A stretch of 64,000 nt of DNA from Mariprofundaceae bacterium (GCA_021772895.1 JAJFLC010000013.1:106544-170543), one strand, 5' to 3'; positions 35,637-44,356 are shown, counted from the stretch's first letter. Notes: generated from the letters alone by a model not told the origin. Translations and numbers: made by a program.

Positions 35637-36596
35637 ATGACTGATCGAATTTTGATTACGGGTGGCGCTGGTTTTATCGGCTCTAATCTGGCTGCAACGT
35701 TAAGCAAACGCACTAACACTGAAGTAGTGATTGCCGATGATTTTTCATCGGGTGACTGGCGTAATCTTATTCATGTTGATTGTGAAGTGCGTGCACTCGA
35801 CTGTGATGACTTTGATCTGATGGACGAAATCGCTGCCGGTCAATTCACCGCAGTCATGCATCAGGCTGCGATTACAGATACCACGGTGATGGATCAACGC
35901 CTGATGGTTGAAGTCAATACCAATGCTTTTGCTGCCATCCTGAAAGCAGCGGCGACATCCGGTACCCGGGTTGTGTACGCATCATCGGCGGGCACGTATG
36001 GAAATTCCGCAGCACCCAACAGAATCGGAAGCGGTGAAGAGCCTGAAAATATCTATGGCTTCTCTAAACTGGCAATGGATCGTGTGGCTACCCGCTGGTA
36101 TGAAAAAAGCTCTGCCCCGATTGTAGGCTTGCGTTATTTTAATGTTTTTGGTCCCGGCGAACATCATAAAAACGAACACGAAGGCAATAAAACCGCATCG
36201 ATGATTTTACAACTTTATCAGAAAGCAAAAGCTGGTGAACAGCTTCGCCTATTCAAATACGGTGAGCAGATGCGTGATTTTGTCTACATTCGTGATGTCA
36301 TTGATGCCAACCTGGCGGCCCTTGAAGCACCTCGTTCAGGTGTTTGCAATGTCGGCTCCGGCAAAGCACGTACCTTCAACGATATTGTTGAAAATATCGG
36401 CAAACAGCTTGCAACAAGCTTTGATGTTGAATATTTTGATAATCCTTTTTCCTTTTATCAGATGCATACCGAGGCGGACCTGACAGAGACCAAAGCCATT
36501 TTAAACTGGCAGCCATCATGGTCACTTGAACAGGGGATTAAAGATTACGTAACATTACTCGAAACAAACCATAGAGGCCCAGCAGATACGGCATGA
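35637..36596 (+). CDS. hldD: ADP-glyceromanno-heptose 6-epimerase
   Basis: A 319-aa extended-SDR enzyme that epimerises ADP-D-glycero- to ADP-L-glycero-D-manno-heptose for the LPS inner core. It begins ILITGGAGFIGSNLA and has the YGFSK catalytic motif and HldD-specific YFNVFGPGEHHKNEHEG, FVYIRDVIDANL and FYQMHTEADLT. The length matches the family. It is followed by bamE with a 4-base overlap, consistent with outer-membrane assembly functions grouped together. Confidence 0.94.
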   Translation: MTDRILITGGAGFIGSNLAATLSKRTNTEVVIADDFSSGDWRNLIHVDCEVRALDCDDFDLMDEIAAGQFTAVMHQAAITDTTVMDQRLMVEVNTNAFAAILKAAATSGTRVVYASSAGTYGNSAAPNRIGSGEEPENIYGFSKLAMDRVATRWYEKSSAPIVGLRYFNVFGPGEHHKNEHEGNKTASMILQLYQKAKAGEQLRLFKYGEQMRDFVYIRDVIDANLAALEAPRSGVCNVGSGKARTFNDIVENIGKQLATSFDVEYFDNPFSFYQMHTEADLTETKAILNWQPSWSLEQGIKDYVTLLETNHRGPADTA

Positions 36597-36922
36597 AAAC
36601 AAATTATATGAAACGAACGCTACAACTCCTTGCACTCAGCCTGCTGCTCTCGACTTCAGCATGCAGAACCTATGAAATCCATCAGGGCAATGTGCTTAAA
36701 AATGAAAACGTCTGGTCCATTCAGGAAGGCGATTCACGCTTTCGCGTCGAAACGCTGCTTGGTTCACCTGCAATAAAAGACCCGTTACACCCAAATCGTG
36801 TCCGTTATGTTGAAGATCACCGAAACTCTGAAACAGAAAAAGATAAACTACGCACGATAGAAATCACTTATGATAATGCATTGCGTGTTAAAAAAATTGA
36901 ATATTTTGGATTCGGTAAATAA
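36593..36922 (+). CDS. bamE: BamE-like (SmpA/OmlA) outer-membrane lipoprotein
   Basis: A 109-aa protein. A signal peptide (LQLLALSLLLSTSAC) ends at a lipobox with the first Cys near residue 24, and the SmpA/OmlA core is seen in the segment ending IEYFGFGK (VRYVEDHR and the preceding GDSRFRVETLLGSP). BamE is an accessory component of the beta-barrel assembly complex. The start overlaps the hldD stop by 4 bases; a second ATG at codon 6 is also possible. It overlaps the next small membrane gene by one base (TAATG). Confidence 0.8.
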   Translation: MKTNYMKRTLQLLALSLLLSTSACRTYEIHQGNVLKNENVWSIQEGDSRFRVETLLGSPAIKDPLHPNRVRYVEDHRNSETEKDKLRTIEITYDNALRVKKIEYFGFGK

Positions 36923-37197
36923 TGGCGCTTAAACGTCCGGGCAGCACATCAAACATCACATTTTTGGTGACTGCTTTCTGGGCATTAGCGATGATTGCCA
37001 CGCTGGTTGCCGGCCACCTTGTATTGGGTTTTTTACTCTACGCCAATATAACCGATAGTGGTGGCATGAAAGAAATTTCCGACTTCACTTCTCAACCCAT
37101 CTGGGCGCTCTGGCTCTCCATTGTTGCTGCACTGGCACTTGATGGCTGGATTTTATATAACCAACGACAGGATCGTTTAAAAGCGTTTAAACGTTAG
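36922..37197 (+). CDS. Small two-helix inner-membrane protein
   Basis: A 91-aa protein with two predicted helices (FLVTAFWALAMIATLVAG and WLSIVAALALDGWILY) and a positively charged C-terminus (RLKAFKR). The family is not recognised. The start directly follows the bamE stop (TAATG), which suggests coupled expression with hldD and bamE. Its end overlaps, on the other strand, the last bases of the histidine kinase gene. Confidence 0.7.
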   Translation: MALKRPGSTSNITFLVTAFWALAMIATLVAGHLVLGFLLYANITDSGGMKEISDFTSQPIWALWLSIVAALALDGWILYNQRQDRLKAFKR

Positions 37198-38635
37198 ACC
37201 CGATCTCTTCCTCGCTCAAAATTGGGAGACTGATCATTACTTTTAATCCCCCGTCCTCTGCATTCTCAGCATGAATACTGCCACCACATGATCGAATCAC
37301 TCTGGCTGCAATAGAAAGCCCTAAACCAAAACCCCCGCTTTGACGATCACGCGATTCCCCAACCCGATAAAAGGGTTCAAACAGTTTGGAGAAACTTTCT
37401 TCAGGAACACCTTCACCGTAATCACGCACCTCGACCTGGATCTGATTCCCAACCCCGCTCCCAACCCGACTCTGTACATTCATTTTCATGTAAATATCAA
37501 CAAATGTATCAGCGGGTGTATATTTCATGGCATTGCGAACCACATTCTCAATCGCACTGTAGATCAAAGAAGCATTCCCTTTCACTGTCGCCGCAACTAC
37601 TTCAGAAACACGAACCTGTTTATGCTGTGCTGCAAACTCAAAATTGGCATCTGATACAATCGACTCAATCAGCGCTGACAATTCAACATACTCATCCAGT
37701 CCCATTCTTTCGTCCGGATCTTCACCCCTGCCACTCCAATCGCCACTCTCAAGCCTTACCAACGTCAGCATATCTCCAATCATTGAATCAACTTGCCGGG
37801 CTTCATGATCGATTCGGTTAAGTTCTGTCTCGGCTTCTTTCCCGGTTCGTTTACGCGCGAGCTCCAATGCAACCTGCAATCTTGCAAGCGGTGAACGAAG
37901 CTCATGCGACACATCACGTAGCAAACGTTGCTGTGATTGCATCATGGACTCAATTCGGTTGGCCATCTCATCAAACTCTCTGGCCAGATCACCAATTTCA
38001 TCCCTTCGCTGCCCCAGTTCTGAGCGTACAGACAAATCTCCCTCTCCAAAATTTCGGGCTACCCGTTGCATCTGCCTGATTGGACGCACAAGTAAATAAG
38101 CAAAAAGCAAACAAATAAGTGCCGTCATACCCACTGCAATCCATATACGGTGACCTGCAAAATACCGGGCAGCATGCATGCCACGATTATGCATGCTGGA
38201 TAAATGATCAGGCACTTCAGTGATCAGACGATACGTTCTCTCGCCCGGAGCATTAATAGGTAACGATAAACTTCTGCGTCCTTCAAATTCACTCTCGATT
38301 GTACCCTCACGACTTAAACTCTGTGGCTCTGTATGAATCTTAAGATGGGGAGGCAACATACGGCCTCGTAAAGTTTTTCCCGTCCTGATATCAACCAGCA
38401 TCATACGTAAAGGTGTCCGCTTTCGGATATGTCGAAGCCAGGGGCCAAGAGCCTGAACACCACGCGCTTCAATGATGGACTCAGCAGAAGCTGTAAGACT
38501 TTCCATATGGGCCATATGACGTGCCGAAATATCCCGGTTTTCTGACCATAAATTACCCAACCAGAATGTCACAAAAGTCGTAAGTAACATTGTCACCCAA
38601 AACCATAAAAACACTTTCCAAAATATTTTAGGCAT
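37187..38635 (-). CDS. Sensor histidine kinase, CpxA-like
   Basis: A 482-aa membrane kinase: N-terminal helix (IFWKVFLWFWVTMLLTTFVTF), periplasmic domain (about 30-165), second helix, HAMP (about 185-240), HisKA with RDVSHELRSPLARLQ, and HATPase with NVVRNAMKYTP and GGFGLGLSIAARVI. Its HAMP-linked design and the divergent CpxP-like gene suggest an envelope-stress sensor like CpxA. It overlaps the response regulator by 8 bases on the minus strand. Confidence 0.92.
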   Translation of the reverse strand: MPKIFWKVFLWFWVTMLLTTFVTFWLGNLWSENRDISARHMAHMESLTASAESIIEARGVQALGPWLRHIRKRTPLRMMLVDIRTGKTLRGRMLPPHLKIHTEPQSLSREGTIESEFEGRRSLSLPINAPGERTYRLITEVPDHLSSMHNRGMHAARYFAGHRIWIAVGMTALICLLFAYLLVRPIRQMQRVARNFGEGDLSVRSELGQRRDEIGDLAREFDEMANRIESMMQSQQRLLRDVSHELRSPLARLQVALELARKRTGKEAETELNRIDHEARQVDSMIGDMLTLVRLESGDWSGRGEDPDERMGLDEYVELSALIESIVSDANFEFAAQHKQVRVSEVVAATVKGNASLIYSAIENVVRNAMKYTPADTFVDIYMKMNVQSRVGSGVGNQIQVEVRDYGEGVPEESFSKLFEPFYRVGESRDRQSGGFGLGLSIAARVIRSCGGSIHAENAEDGGLKVMISLPILSEEEIGSNV

Positions 38636-39350
38636 CAGAATTCACAGTTTTTTTCACATAAAGATAGCCTGCTCCCCGAATCGTTTTAATCCGCTCCGAA
38701 TGATCAGCTAACGAGCCAAGTTTTTTACGCAGATGGCTCACATGCATATCAATGCTCCGGTCATACATAGCCAATCGTCGCCCCAAAACTTTTTCAGAAA
38801 GCATCTCTTTGCTTACCACCTGCCCCGCATTGGATAACAGCTGCATCAACAAATCAAACTCTGTACTGGTCAGATCAAGAGTGTGGCCCTGCTTTTGAAC
38901 CGTTCGTGTTTGTGCGGTCAGTTTAATATCATCTACTTCGATAGATTCATCTGAACGATCTGAAATTGAATGTGTCGATAGTGAAGAACGCCTCAGAACC
39001 GCACGAATCCGAGCCACCAGCTCCCGTGGGTTACATGGTTTTGGAAGATAATCATCCGCACCAATTTCCAACCCGACAATTCGATCCACGGGTTCACCCC
39101 GGGCAGTAAGCATTACAACAGGTAGTAATGATTTTTTTCTAAGTTCTTTTAATACTTCCATCCCGTTCAATTTTGGCATCATGATATCCAACACCATCAA
39201 ATCACAGATCTCATGTTGGGCCTGTCTTAATGCATTTTCACCATCATAAGCCAAAACCACATCAAAACCTTCGCCCTGAAGGTATTCAGACAATAAAGCA
39301 CATAACGCCTGATCATCATCTGCAATCAATATTCGTGAAGGGTTTATCAT
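38628..39350 (-). CDS. OmpR-family response regulator, CpxR-like
   Basis: A 240-aa regulator. The receiver has the acidic pair DDD and the phosphoacceptor Asp in LMVLDIMMPK, with KPCNPRELVARI. The C-terminal DNA-binding winged helix contains LDLTSTEFDLLMQLL and YDRSIDMHVSHLRKKLG, features close to CpxR. It is expressed together with the kinase (8-base overlap) and is divergent from a CpxP/Spy-like gene. CpxR-type boxes lie in the shared intergenic region. Confidence 0.93.
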   Translation of the reverse strand: MINPSRILIADDDQALCALLSEYLQGEGFDVVLAYDGENALRQAQHEICDLMVLDIMMPKLNGMEVLKELRKKSLLPVVMLTARGEPVDRIVGLEIGADDYLPKPCNPRELVARIRAVLRRSSLSTHSISDRSDESIEVDDIKLTAQTRTVQKQGHTLDLTSTEFDLLMQLLSNAGQVVSKEMLSEKVLGRRLAMYDRSIDMHVSHLRKKLGSLADHSERIKTIRGAGYLYVKKTVNSDA

Positions 39351-39402
39351 AAGGGCCAGCTTGCCATACTTTTACTTCCAAAGTGAGTCTTTCAACTCTA
39401 TT

Positions 39403-39459
39403 TTTACATGGTTTTACACATTTTTTACAAATCTTTTCGCATGGTCTACTCTATTTTAC
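39403..39459 (-). promoter_or_regulatory. CpxR-type box cluster (GTAAA direct repeats)
   Basis: On the minus strand, GTAAA occurs at 39403-39407, 39413-39417, 39424-39428 and 39455-39459 (as TTTAC on the plus strand). The first two are separated by exactly 5 bases, the CpxR consensus GTAAA-N5-GTAAA, and the next by 6. They sit between the regulator gene and the divergent CpxP-like gene, consistent with autoregulation and CpxP control. Assignment is inferred from the E. coli consensus. Confidence 0.65.
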
Positions 39460-39485
39460 AAAATAAAGCAGAAGGTTCCCCCCAT

Positions 39486-39500
39486 GCAGTGATATACTGC
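39486..39500 (+). promoter_or_regulatory. Promoter element of the CpxP-like gene
   Basis: GCAGTGATATACTGC is a short palindrome containing a -10-like TATACT (39493-39498), about 28 bases before the ATG. AGGAG precedes the start by about 7 bases. Confidence 0.45.
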
Positions 39501-39526
39501 AAACTAAACTTCTCCAGGAGTAGGCA

Positions 39527-39973
39527 ATGAAGCATTACAGCAAAATTATTTTATCCACAATTGGCATACTTGCCCTTATCGGCATGAGTACAAATGCGAT
39601 GGCTTTTGGCGGCGACAAAGCCGAACGTCATGTTGAAAAAATGAAAGAACGCCTTGGTCTCACAAATCAGCAGGCGGATCAAATCAAAACCATTCTCAAA
39701 ACGAAACAACATTCAAAAAAGAATCATCGTGATGGACATAAAGAGATTCACCGAGCCATCATGAAACTGGATCCATCATCACCTGATTATGAAAAAAATG
39801 TTAACAAACTCGCAGAAGAAAAGGCTCAAATGGTCGCAAAAAAAATCAAAGAAGGTGCACAGATTCGTAAACAGATTCATGCAATTCTAACACCTGAACA
39901 ACGTGAAAAAGCCAAAACCATGCATAAAGAACGCATGGATTGTGTTAAGAAACATCACAACCCTGACCATTAA
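39527..39973 (+). CDS. CpxP/Spy-like periplasmic LTxxQ protein
   Basis: A 148-aa secreted protein. After a signal peptide (SKIILSTIGILALIGMSTNAMA), the mature part is helical and basic with two LTxxQ motifs, LTNQQ and LTPEQ, which define the Spy/CpxP family of periplasmic chaperones and stress sensors. Divergent from the CpxR/CpxA-like genes, so it is probably their target and feedback modulator. Its C-terminus is His-rich (CVKKHHNPDH). A good terminator follows. Confidence 0.88.
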   Translation: MKHYSKIILSTIGILALIGMSTNAMAFGGDKAERHVEKMKERLGLTNQQADQIKTILKTKQHSKKNHRDGHKEIHRAIMKLDPSSPDYEKNVNKLAEEKAQMVAKKIKEGAQIRKQIHAILTPEQREKAKTMHKERMDCVKKHHNPDH

Positions 39974-39996
39974 ACGTTAACCACCGTTGGATGCAC

Positions 39997-40025
39997 AAAA
40001 GGCAGAGCATTCAGCTCTGCCTTTT
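39997..40025 (+). terminator. Terminator of the CpxP-like gene
   Basis: AAAAGGCAGAGC and GCTCTGCCTTTT form a perfect 12-bp stem around ATTCA, followed by a T-rich tract. Confidence 0.85.
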
Positions 40026-40130
40026 ACTTTTAAATACTTTGCAGGGCTTTATCTGATCATATAAACTGTAAAATCATTATCCAGATAATCATCACGAAGC
40101 GTACAATCGGCCATGGTTATATTGACATCT

Positions 40131-40150
40131 CATCTGAGTTGGCTCAGATG
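40131..40150. repeat. Inverted repeat in an otherwise empty 260-base gap
   Basis: CATCTGAG, TTGG, CTCAGATG: perfect 8-bp arms, with TTGACA directly upstream (40122-40127). The surrounding gap 40026-40285 shows no ORF or known RNA gene. Could be an operator or a small-RNA hairpin; nothing further is visible. Confidence 0.35.
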
Positions 40151-40285
40151 CTGCGAAAGATACGGCACAAAAGTAACCTGCCATTTCGAAACAAAAGAAT
40201 TTTAACCGTATCACAGGGAACGCCTGCTATGATTATTTTCTCGATGCAATGAAGATATAATCCACTATGAATAAAAGAGAACAGC

Positions 40286-40954
40286 ATGATACCTTATAAC
40301 CTTATTGATACCGCTACCGATCACGGCACAACCCTGCGGCTTTATCAACGTGCTGAAGAATTCTCGATTCGCGTGGATAAACATGGTGAACTGATGAACA
40401 GCCGTCTTCATAATTCAGAAGATGCGCTCGCAGAGCTGGCCTGTGAACATGTTACCAACTTAGAATCACCCCATCTGCTGGTGGGCGGTCTTGGTATGGG
40501 TTTCACATTGGCCACAGCTCTTTCTCATGCCCACGCTTCCGCACGGATAACCGTGTCCGAGCTAATGCCTGCGGTTGTACGGTGGAATCGTGAATACCTG
40601 GGTGTCGTGGCAGGGTTCCCTCTCAATGATGAACGGGTTCACGTGGTCGAACAGGATGTTGGTAAAGTAATGCATGAGGGTAAAAACAGTTTCGATGCCA
40701 TCATGCTGGATGTCGATAATGGGCCAGATGGTTTTACCCGTGATGACAATGATGCGCTATATGGCCTGCGTGGGCTAAACAACGCCTATGATGCACTTAA
40801 ACCCGGTGGTGTACTCACCGTCTGGTCGGCCTTCACAGATGTAGCCTTTACCCGGCGTATGCTAAAGGTTGGTTTTCAAGTCAAAGAACGGAGTGTACGG
40901 GCACAAACGGCAAAACGTGGCACAAAACACAATATCTGGATCGGTATTCGATAA
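40286..40954 (+). CDS. Spermidine synthase-like SAM methyltransferase
   Basis: A 222-aa protein with a Rossmann fold typical of the SpeE/methyltransferase superfamily: HLLVGGLGMGFTLATAL (cofactor loop), VSELMPAVVRWNREYLG, and FDAIMLDVDNGPDGFT. The aminopropyl-transfer signature of true spermidine synthase is not evident, so the substrate is unknown. It is monocistronic, followed after 43 bases by a VF530 gene on the same strand. Confidence 0.75.
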   Translation: MIPYNLIDTATDHGTTLRLYQRAEEFSIRVDKHGELMNSRLHNSEDALAELACEHVTNLESPHLLVGGLGMGFTLATALSHAHASARITVSELMPAVVRWNREYLGVVAGFPLNDERVHVVEQDVGKVMHEGKNSFDAIMLDVDNGPDGFTRDDNDALYGLRGLNNAYDALKPGGVLTVWSAFTDVAFTRRMLKVGFQVKERSVRAQTAKRGTKHNIWIGIR

Positions 40955-40997
40955 GCGAGTAAAATATGTTTCATCATGACAAAACAAGAGACAATAT

Positions 40998-41228
40998 ATG
41001 AGTGATCAACAAACCAACAATCCCCTGCACGGCATGACTCTGGAGAAGATTGTGAATAGTCTGGTTGAACATTATGGCTGGGATGAGTTGGGCATATTGA
41101 TCAACATCAATTGTTTCAATCACGATCCATCCGTGAAATCCAGCCTGAAGTTCCTGCGCAAAAACCCTTGGGCAAGAACAAAGGTTGAAAATTTATACAT
41201 CGCCACACAAGAAGATATCGCCCGTTAA
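40998..41228 (+). CDS. VF530 family (DUF2132) DNA-binding protein
   Basis: A 76-aa protein: [40 protein letters not shown], then [20 protein letters not shown]. This is a near-full match to the VF530 pattern, a small double-stranded DNA-binding family of unknown physiological role. Weakly linked to the preceding methyltransferase. Confidence 0.85.
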   Translation: MSDQQTNNPLHGMTLEKIVNSLVEHYGWDELGILININCFNHDPSVKSSLKFLRKNPWARTKVENLYIATQEDIAR

Positions 41229-41266
41229 TCCAAAACAGGTGGTCTGAAAAAACATAGAGGTTCACA

Positions 41267-41674
41267 ATGAAATATTTAAACGGCTCCTGTTTATGCAAAA
41301 AAGTAAAATTACAGGTTCCAGACAAATTTTTATATATGGGTCATTGCCATTGTTCTGAATGCAGAAAGTTTTCCGGGGCTGCTTTTTCTACTGCTGCCGG
41401 TGTTGATTTTGCTGATTTCAAGATTACAGAAGGCGAAGCGTTTATAGCCTATTATCATAAAACTGAAAATACTGATCTGGGCTTTTGTAAAAATTGTGGT
41501 TCGAGTCTGTTTTCAAAAAAGCTCAACAGTAAAAAGTACAATATCAGATTAGGCGTGCTGGATGATTCACCCACGCAAGATCCCACCTTTCATCTGTTTG
41601 TAGATTCAAAAGCACCATGGCATAAAATCACTGATAATCTGAAGAAATTCAATGAGGCTCCAACAGCCAAATGA
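41267..41674 (+). CDS. GFA-family (CENP-V/GFA) zinc protein
   Basis: A 135-aa protein with the GFA zinc ligands: GSCLCKKVKL, HCHCSECRKFSG and FCKNCGSSLF. The family includes glutathione-dependent formaldehyde-activating enzymes, but most members act on unknown substrates. It is preceded by a GAGG-type ribosome site. It is followed after 23 bases by a membrane protein gene. Confidence 0.85.
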   Translation: MKYLNGSCLCKKVKLQVPDKFLYMGHCHCSECRKFSGAAFSTAAGVDFADFKITEGEAFIAYYHKTENTDLGFCKNCGSSLFSKKLNSKKYNIRLGVLDDSPTQDPTFHLFVDSKAPWHKITDNLKKFNEAPTAK

Positions 41675-41697
41675 TGTCATCAATTTTAACAATATAA

Positions 41698-42195
41698 ATG
41701 CCATTCACTCCTTTCCACATGGGGCCGGGAATACTTATTAAGGCTGTGTTGCAAGGCAGCTTTAGTTTGATGGTATTTGGCTGGGCTCAAATCGTCATGG
41801 ATATTCAGCCGTTGATCGTATTGTTGACAGGTGAAGGGCACCTTCATGGCTTTTCTCATACATATATCGGAGCCACATTCCTGGCTTTTTTTTCAGCATT
41901 ATCGGGTAAGTATTTATCAGAGGCCGGGCTAAAAATCATTGGCATCTCTAAAAAAAATAACCCGGTCAATATTACATGGTGGGTAGTTTTTACCAGTGCA
42001 TTTATTGGCACCTACAGCCATGTGGTATTAGATGCGATGATGCATAGCGATGTTCAACCATTTTACCCATTATCACAAACAAACACTCTTTTAGGACTCG
42101 TCACAGTCAGTGCGTTACACCAGTTTTGCATATTTAGCGCACTGTTGGGAACAGTCATATATTATTCAGTCCAACGTTTTACAAAAAAAGCATGA
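41698..42195 (+). CDS. Membrane protein of DUF4184/YdjM-like type
   Basis: A 165-aa membrane protein with four helices. His/Asp-rich motifs (MPFTPFHMGPG, MDIQP, GHLHGFSHTYIGA, SHVVLDAMMHSDVQPFYP) suggest a metal-dependent membrane hydrolase like YdjM or DUF4184. The enzymatic role is not established. Start at ATG 41698 is supported by the PFTPFH pattern being N-terminal in the family. Confidence 0.65.
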   Translation: MPFTPFHMGPGILIKAVLQGSFSLMVFGWAQIVMDIQPLIVLLTGEGHLHGFSHTYIGATFLAFFSALSGKYLSEAGLKIIGISKKNNPVNITWWVVFTSAFIGTYSHVVLDAMMHSDVQPFYPLSQTNTLLGLVTVSALHQFCIFSALLGTVIYYSVQRFTKKA

Positions 42196-42285
42196 CAGAG
42201 GCAAAAAACATGTCGTTTCACAGCTTATTTTTTCACATGTTCATCCCACTCCCACCCCCACTTCTGGCGTAAAGGCATATGGATC

Positions 42286-42678
42286 ATGGTAAATAAATTT
42301 GAACAACATAAAACAAATGCGGTAGCTTTTTACGATCTGATGTTCAATCAGTGTAAACCTGAAGAGGCTGTAGAAAAGTATGTAGGCAATGTGTACATCC
42401 AGCATAATCCCCATGTTGGTGATGGAAAAAAAGCCTTTATAGATTATTTCAAACAGATGGCAAAAGAGTATCCCGGAAAACGAGTCTCTTTTAAACGAAT
42501 CATTGCTGAAGAAAATTATGTTGTATTACACTGTTTTCAGGAATGGCCTGGAGATCAAAATTACGCAGGAATCGATATTTTTCGTTTTGATGACAACGGA
42601 AAAATCATTGAACATTGGGATGTGTTGCAAATCGTCTCCGAGGCATCAGTAGCAGCTAACAAGAACACGATGTTTTAA
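42286..42678 (+). CDS. SnoaL-like (NTF2 fold) protein
   Basis: A 130-aa SnoaL-like protein: AVAFYDLMFNQCKPEEAVEK, YVGNVYIQHNPHVGDGKKAF, then IDIFRFDDNGKIIEHWDVLQ. Such proteins are small isomerases, hydrolases or ligand binders with unknown substrates. No linked operon partner is evident. Confidence 0.8.
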   Translation: MVNKFEQHKTNAVAFYDLMFNQCKPEEAVEKYVGNVYIQHNPHVGDGKKAFIDYFKQMAKEYPGKRVSFKRIIAEENYVVLHCFQEWPGDQNYAGIDIFRFDDNGKIIEHWDVLQIVSEASVAANKNTMF

Positions 42679-42865
42679 GCATTGCAGTTAAATAAAACAA
42701 GATTATGCATAACATAATTCGCATATCTACTCAATTACCTCAAGCCACTTTGGCTTCAGATAACAAGCGTGAAATTATAGCATTTCTATGAATCAACAAT
42801 AGGGTAAACGATGCGATGATTTCTAACAGTTTAGTGCATATTATTTATCAAAGTAGTTCACTTTA

Positions 42866-43771
42866 ATGGGAAATAGTCATTCCCTGCTAAAAACTGTCTC
42901 ATTCACATTGTTGGCACTTGTTGCATTTGCTGCAAATTCAGTTTTATGCCGATTGGCATTGGATAATAACACCATTGATGCTTCCAGCTTTACTGTGGTG
43001 CGTCTGGCCTCCGGTATCATCATGCTCATGGTGATTTTGAAATTTACTTCCAAGCAGACTCAGCCCTCCAATCATACCGATAGACCCAAACAAGGAAGCT
43101 GGATATCTGCATTGATGTTATTTCTCTATGCCACCGCATTTTCATTTGCCTATGTTTCATTGGATACGGGTACTGGCGCACTGGTATTATTTGGTGCAGT
43201 GCAAATCACCATGATTTTTGCGCATGTCATGGCTGGCAACCGGCTACATATCTTCGAATGGTCAGGACTGTTATTAGCATTCACTGGTTTTGTATATTTG
43301 GTATTGCCGGATGTTACAACACCCTCATTTTCAGGCTTCGTGCTAATGACACTGGCTGGAATCGCATGGGGAATTTATACCCTTAGAGGCAAAAAAACGG
43401 TATCCCCTCTCTCCGATACAGCCTTTAATTTTTTACGAACCACACCCTTTGTTATTGCATTGGTTTTAATGGCTTTGCCAAGCATTCAACTATCATCTGA
43501 AGGGATCATGTTAGCCATCATGTCCGGCGCACTTGCATCAGGCATTGGATATACACTCTGGTATATCGCACTTGGTGGGCTCTCAGCCACAGTGGCCGCA
43601 GTTGTTCAACTTCTGGTTCCCATTATTGCAGCTGTCGGCGGTATCATCTTTGTCTCTGAGACGATAACCCAACGATTAATATTATCCGGCATGATGATAC
43701 TGGGCGGCGTGCTGATCATTATCTTAGGGCAGCGATACCTTCTTCCTGCCCATGCAAAAGTAAAACCATAA
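42866..43771 (+). CDS. EamA/DMT family transporter
   Basis: A 301-aa integral membrane protein with ten helices in two EamA halves (ALVAFAANSVLCRLALDN; LVPIIAAVGGIIFVSETITQ). DMT proteins move amino acids, nucleosides or other metabolites; the substrate is unknown here. It is monocistronic, convergent with a decayed CbbO/NorD fragment. The 187 bases upstream hold nothing recognisable. Confidence 0.88.
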   Translation: MGNSHSLLKTVSFTLLALVAFAANSVLCRLALDNNTIDASSFTVVRLASGIIMLMVILKFTSKQTQPSNHTDRPKQGSWISALMLFLYATAFSFAYVSLDTGTGALVLFGAVQITMIFAHVMAGNRLHIFEWSGLLLAFTGFVYLVLPDVTTPSFSGFVLMTLAGIAWGIYTLRGKKTVSPLSDTAFNFLRTTPFVIALVLMALPSIQLSSEGIMLAIMSGALASGIGYTLWYIALGGLSATVAAVVQLLVPIIAAVGGIIFVSETITQRLILSGMMILGGVLIIILGQRYLLPAHAKVKP

Positions 43772-43773
43772 CC

Positions 43774-43797
43774 CTGACATCAAAGTCAGTTGTTTTA
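43774..43797 (+). terminator. Weak terminator of the EamA gene
   Basis: CTGAC/GTCAG 5-bp stem with 6-base loop, followed by TTGTTTT just after the EamA stop codon. Confidence 0.35.
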
Positions 43798-43842
43798 GCT
43801 GCCGCCAAAACCGCCGTAATCCAAATCAGTCAGGCATAAAAA

Positions 43843-44217
43843 CTACTTCGTCAGTGCCATGAAAATTTTCGGTAATTTTTCAGGTAATTTACCCACATTA
43901 TCAATCACCGTATAATGATGACCAAAAATACCTTCAACTATTCATCAGCCTTGGGATCAAGATTGATGCAATAGCTGTAAATGCCTTGCTGAGTGAGCTC
44001 TTTCACCGCCTGGCGTGTATCCTGAATCAATAATTGACCATCATCGACATCAATATCGGCCGGTTCACCATCGGTAAGCACCAGCATCAGTTTTTTATCT
44101 GCTTTTTGGGCTTCCAAGACAATGTACAGCATAGGCTGCTCCGTAGAGTTTTCCTTCATCAGCTTGCGGCTGATAGAATAGTTCTTCATGAATTTTATAC
44201 TGTTCTTTGCCGGTCAT
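43843..44217 (-). pseudogene. Frameshifted remnant of a CbbO/NorD-type VWA protein
   Basis: Read on the minus strand, the segment carries ADKKLMLVLTDGEPADIDV, DTRQAVKELTQQGIYSYC and LDPKADE, a C-terminal VWA pattern seen in CbbO (RuBisCO activase subunit) and NorD. After DPKADE there is a TAG, but one frame over the sequence continues EGIFGHHYTVIDNVGKLPEK and ends ALTK-stop at 43843. A single missing base at the expected Tyr codon (TA.GTT) explains the break. The 5' part is also out of frame: a separate ATG at 44217 runs KEQYKIHEELFYQ and then loses register before LEAQKADKK. Only the C-terminal end of the gene is present. Confidence 0.75.
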
Positions 44218-44281
44218 GGTCTGCTCCAGCATGAAAACTTCAACGCAAATCTAACTTAGGCTCTCAAAAAGGCATGTTTAT

Positions 44282-44313
44282 AATAATTATGCTTATCATA
44301 AGCAAAAATTATT
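44282..44313. promoter_or_regulatory. AT-rich palindrome upstream of the DUF4442 gene, Fur-box-like
   Basis: TGCTTAT C ATAAGCA (44290-44304) is a perfect 7-1-7 inverted repeat inside a longer imperfect one (AATAATTATG...AATTATT). Bases 44282-44300 match the 19-bp E. coli Fur consensus at about 12 positions. A Fur or similar regulator site is possible but weakly supported. Confidence 0.3.
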
Positions 44314-44356
44314 GTGATTTGACACCACCTACAGAACGCCTAATGATCACAGGGTC

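Noticed and set aside
40026..40285. Possible small RNA gene in the gap
   Set aside because: Only one 8-bp hairpin is visible, with no terminator or known RNA motif; not enough to call an RNA gene.
43938..44189. 83-codon minus-strand ORF treated as an intact gene
   Set aside because: The next frame continues the same VWA protein after the stop, so it is one piece of a frameshifted pseudogene.
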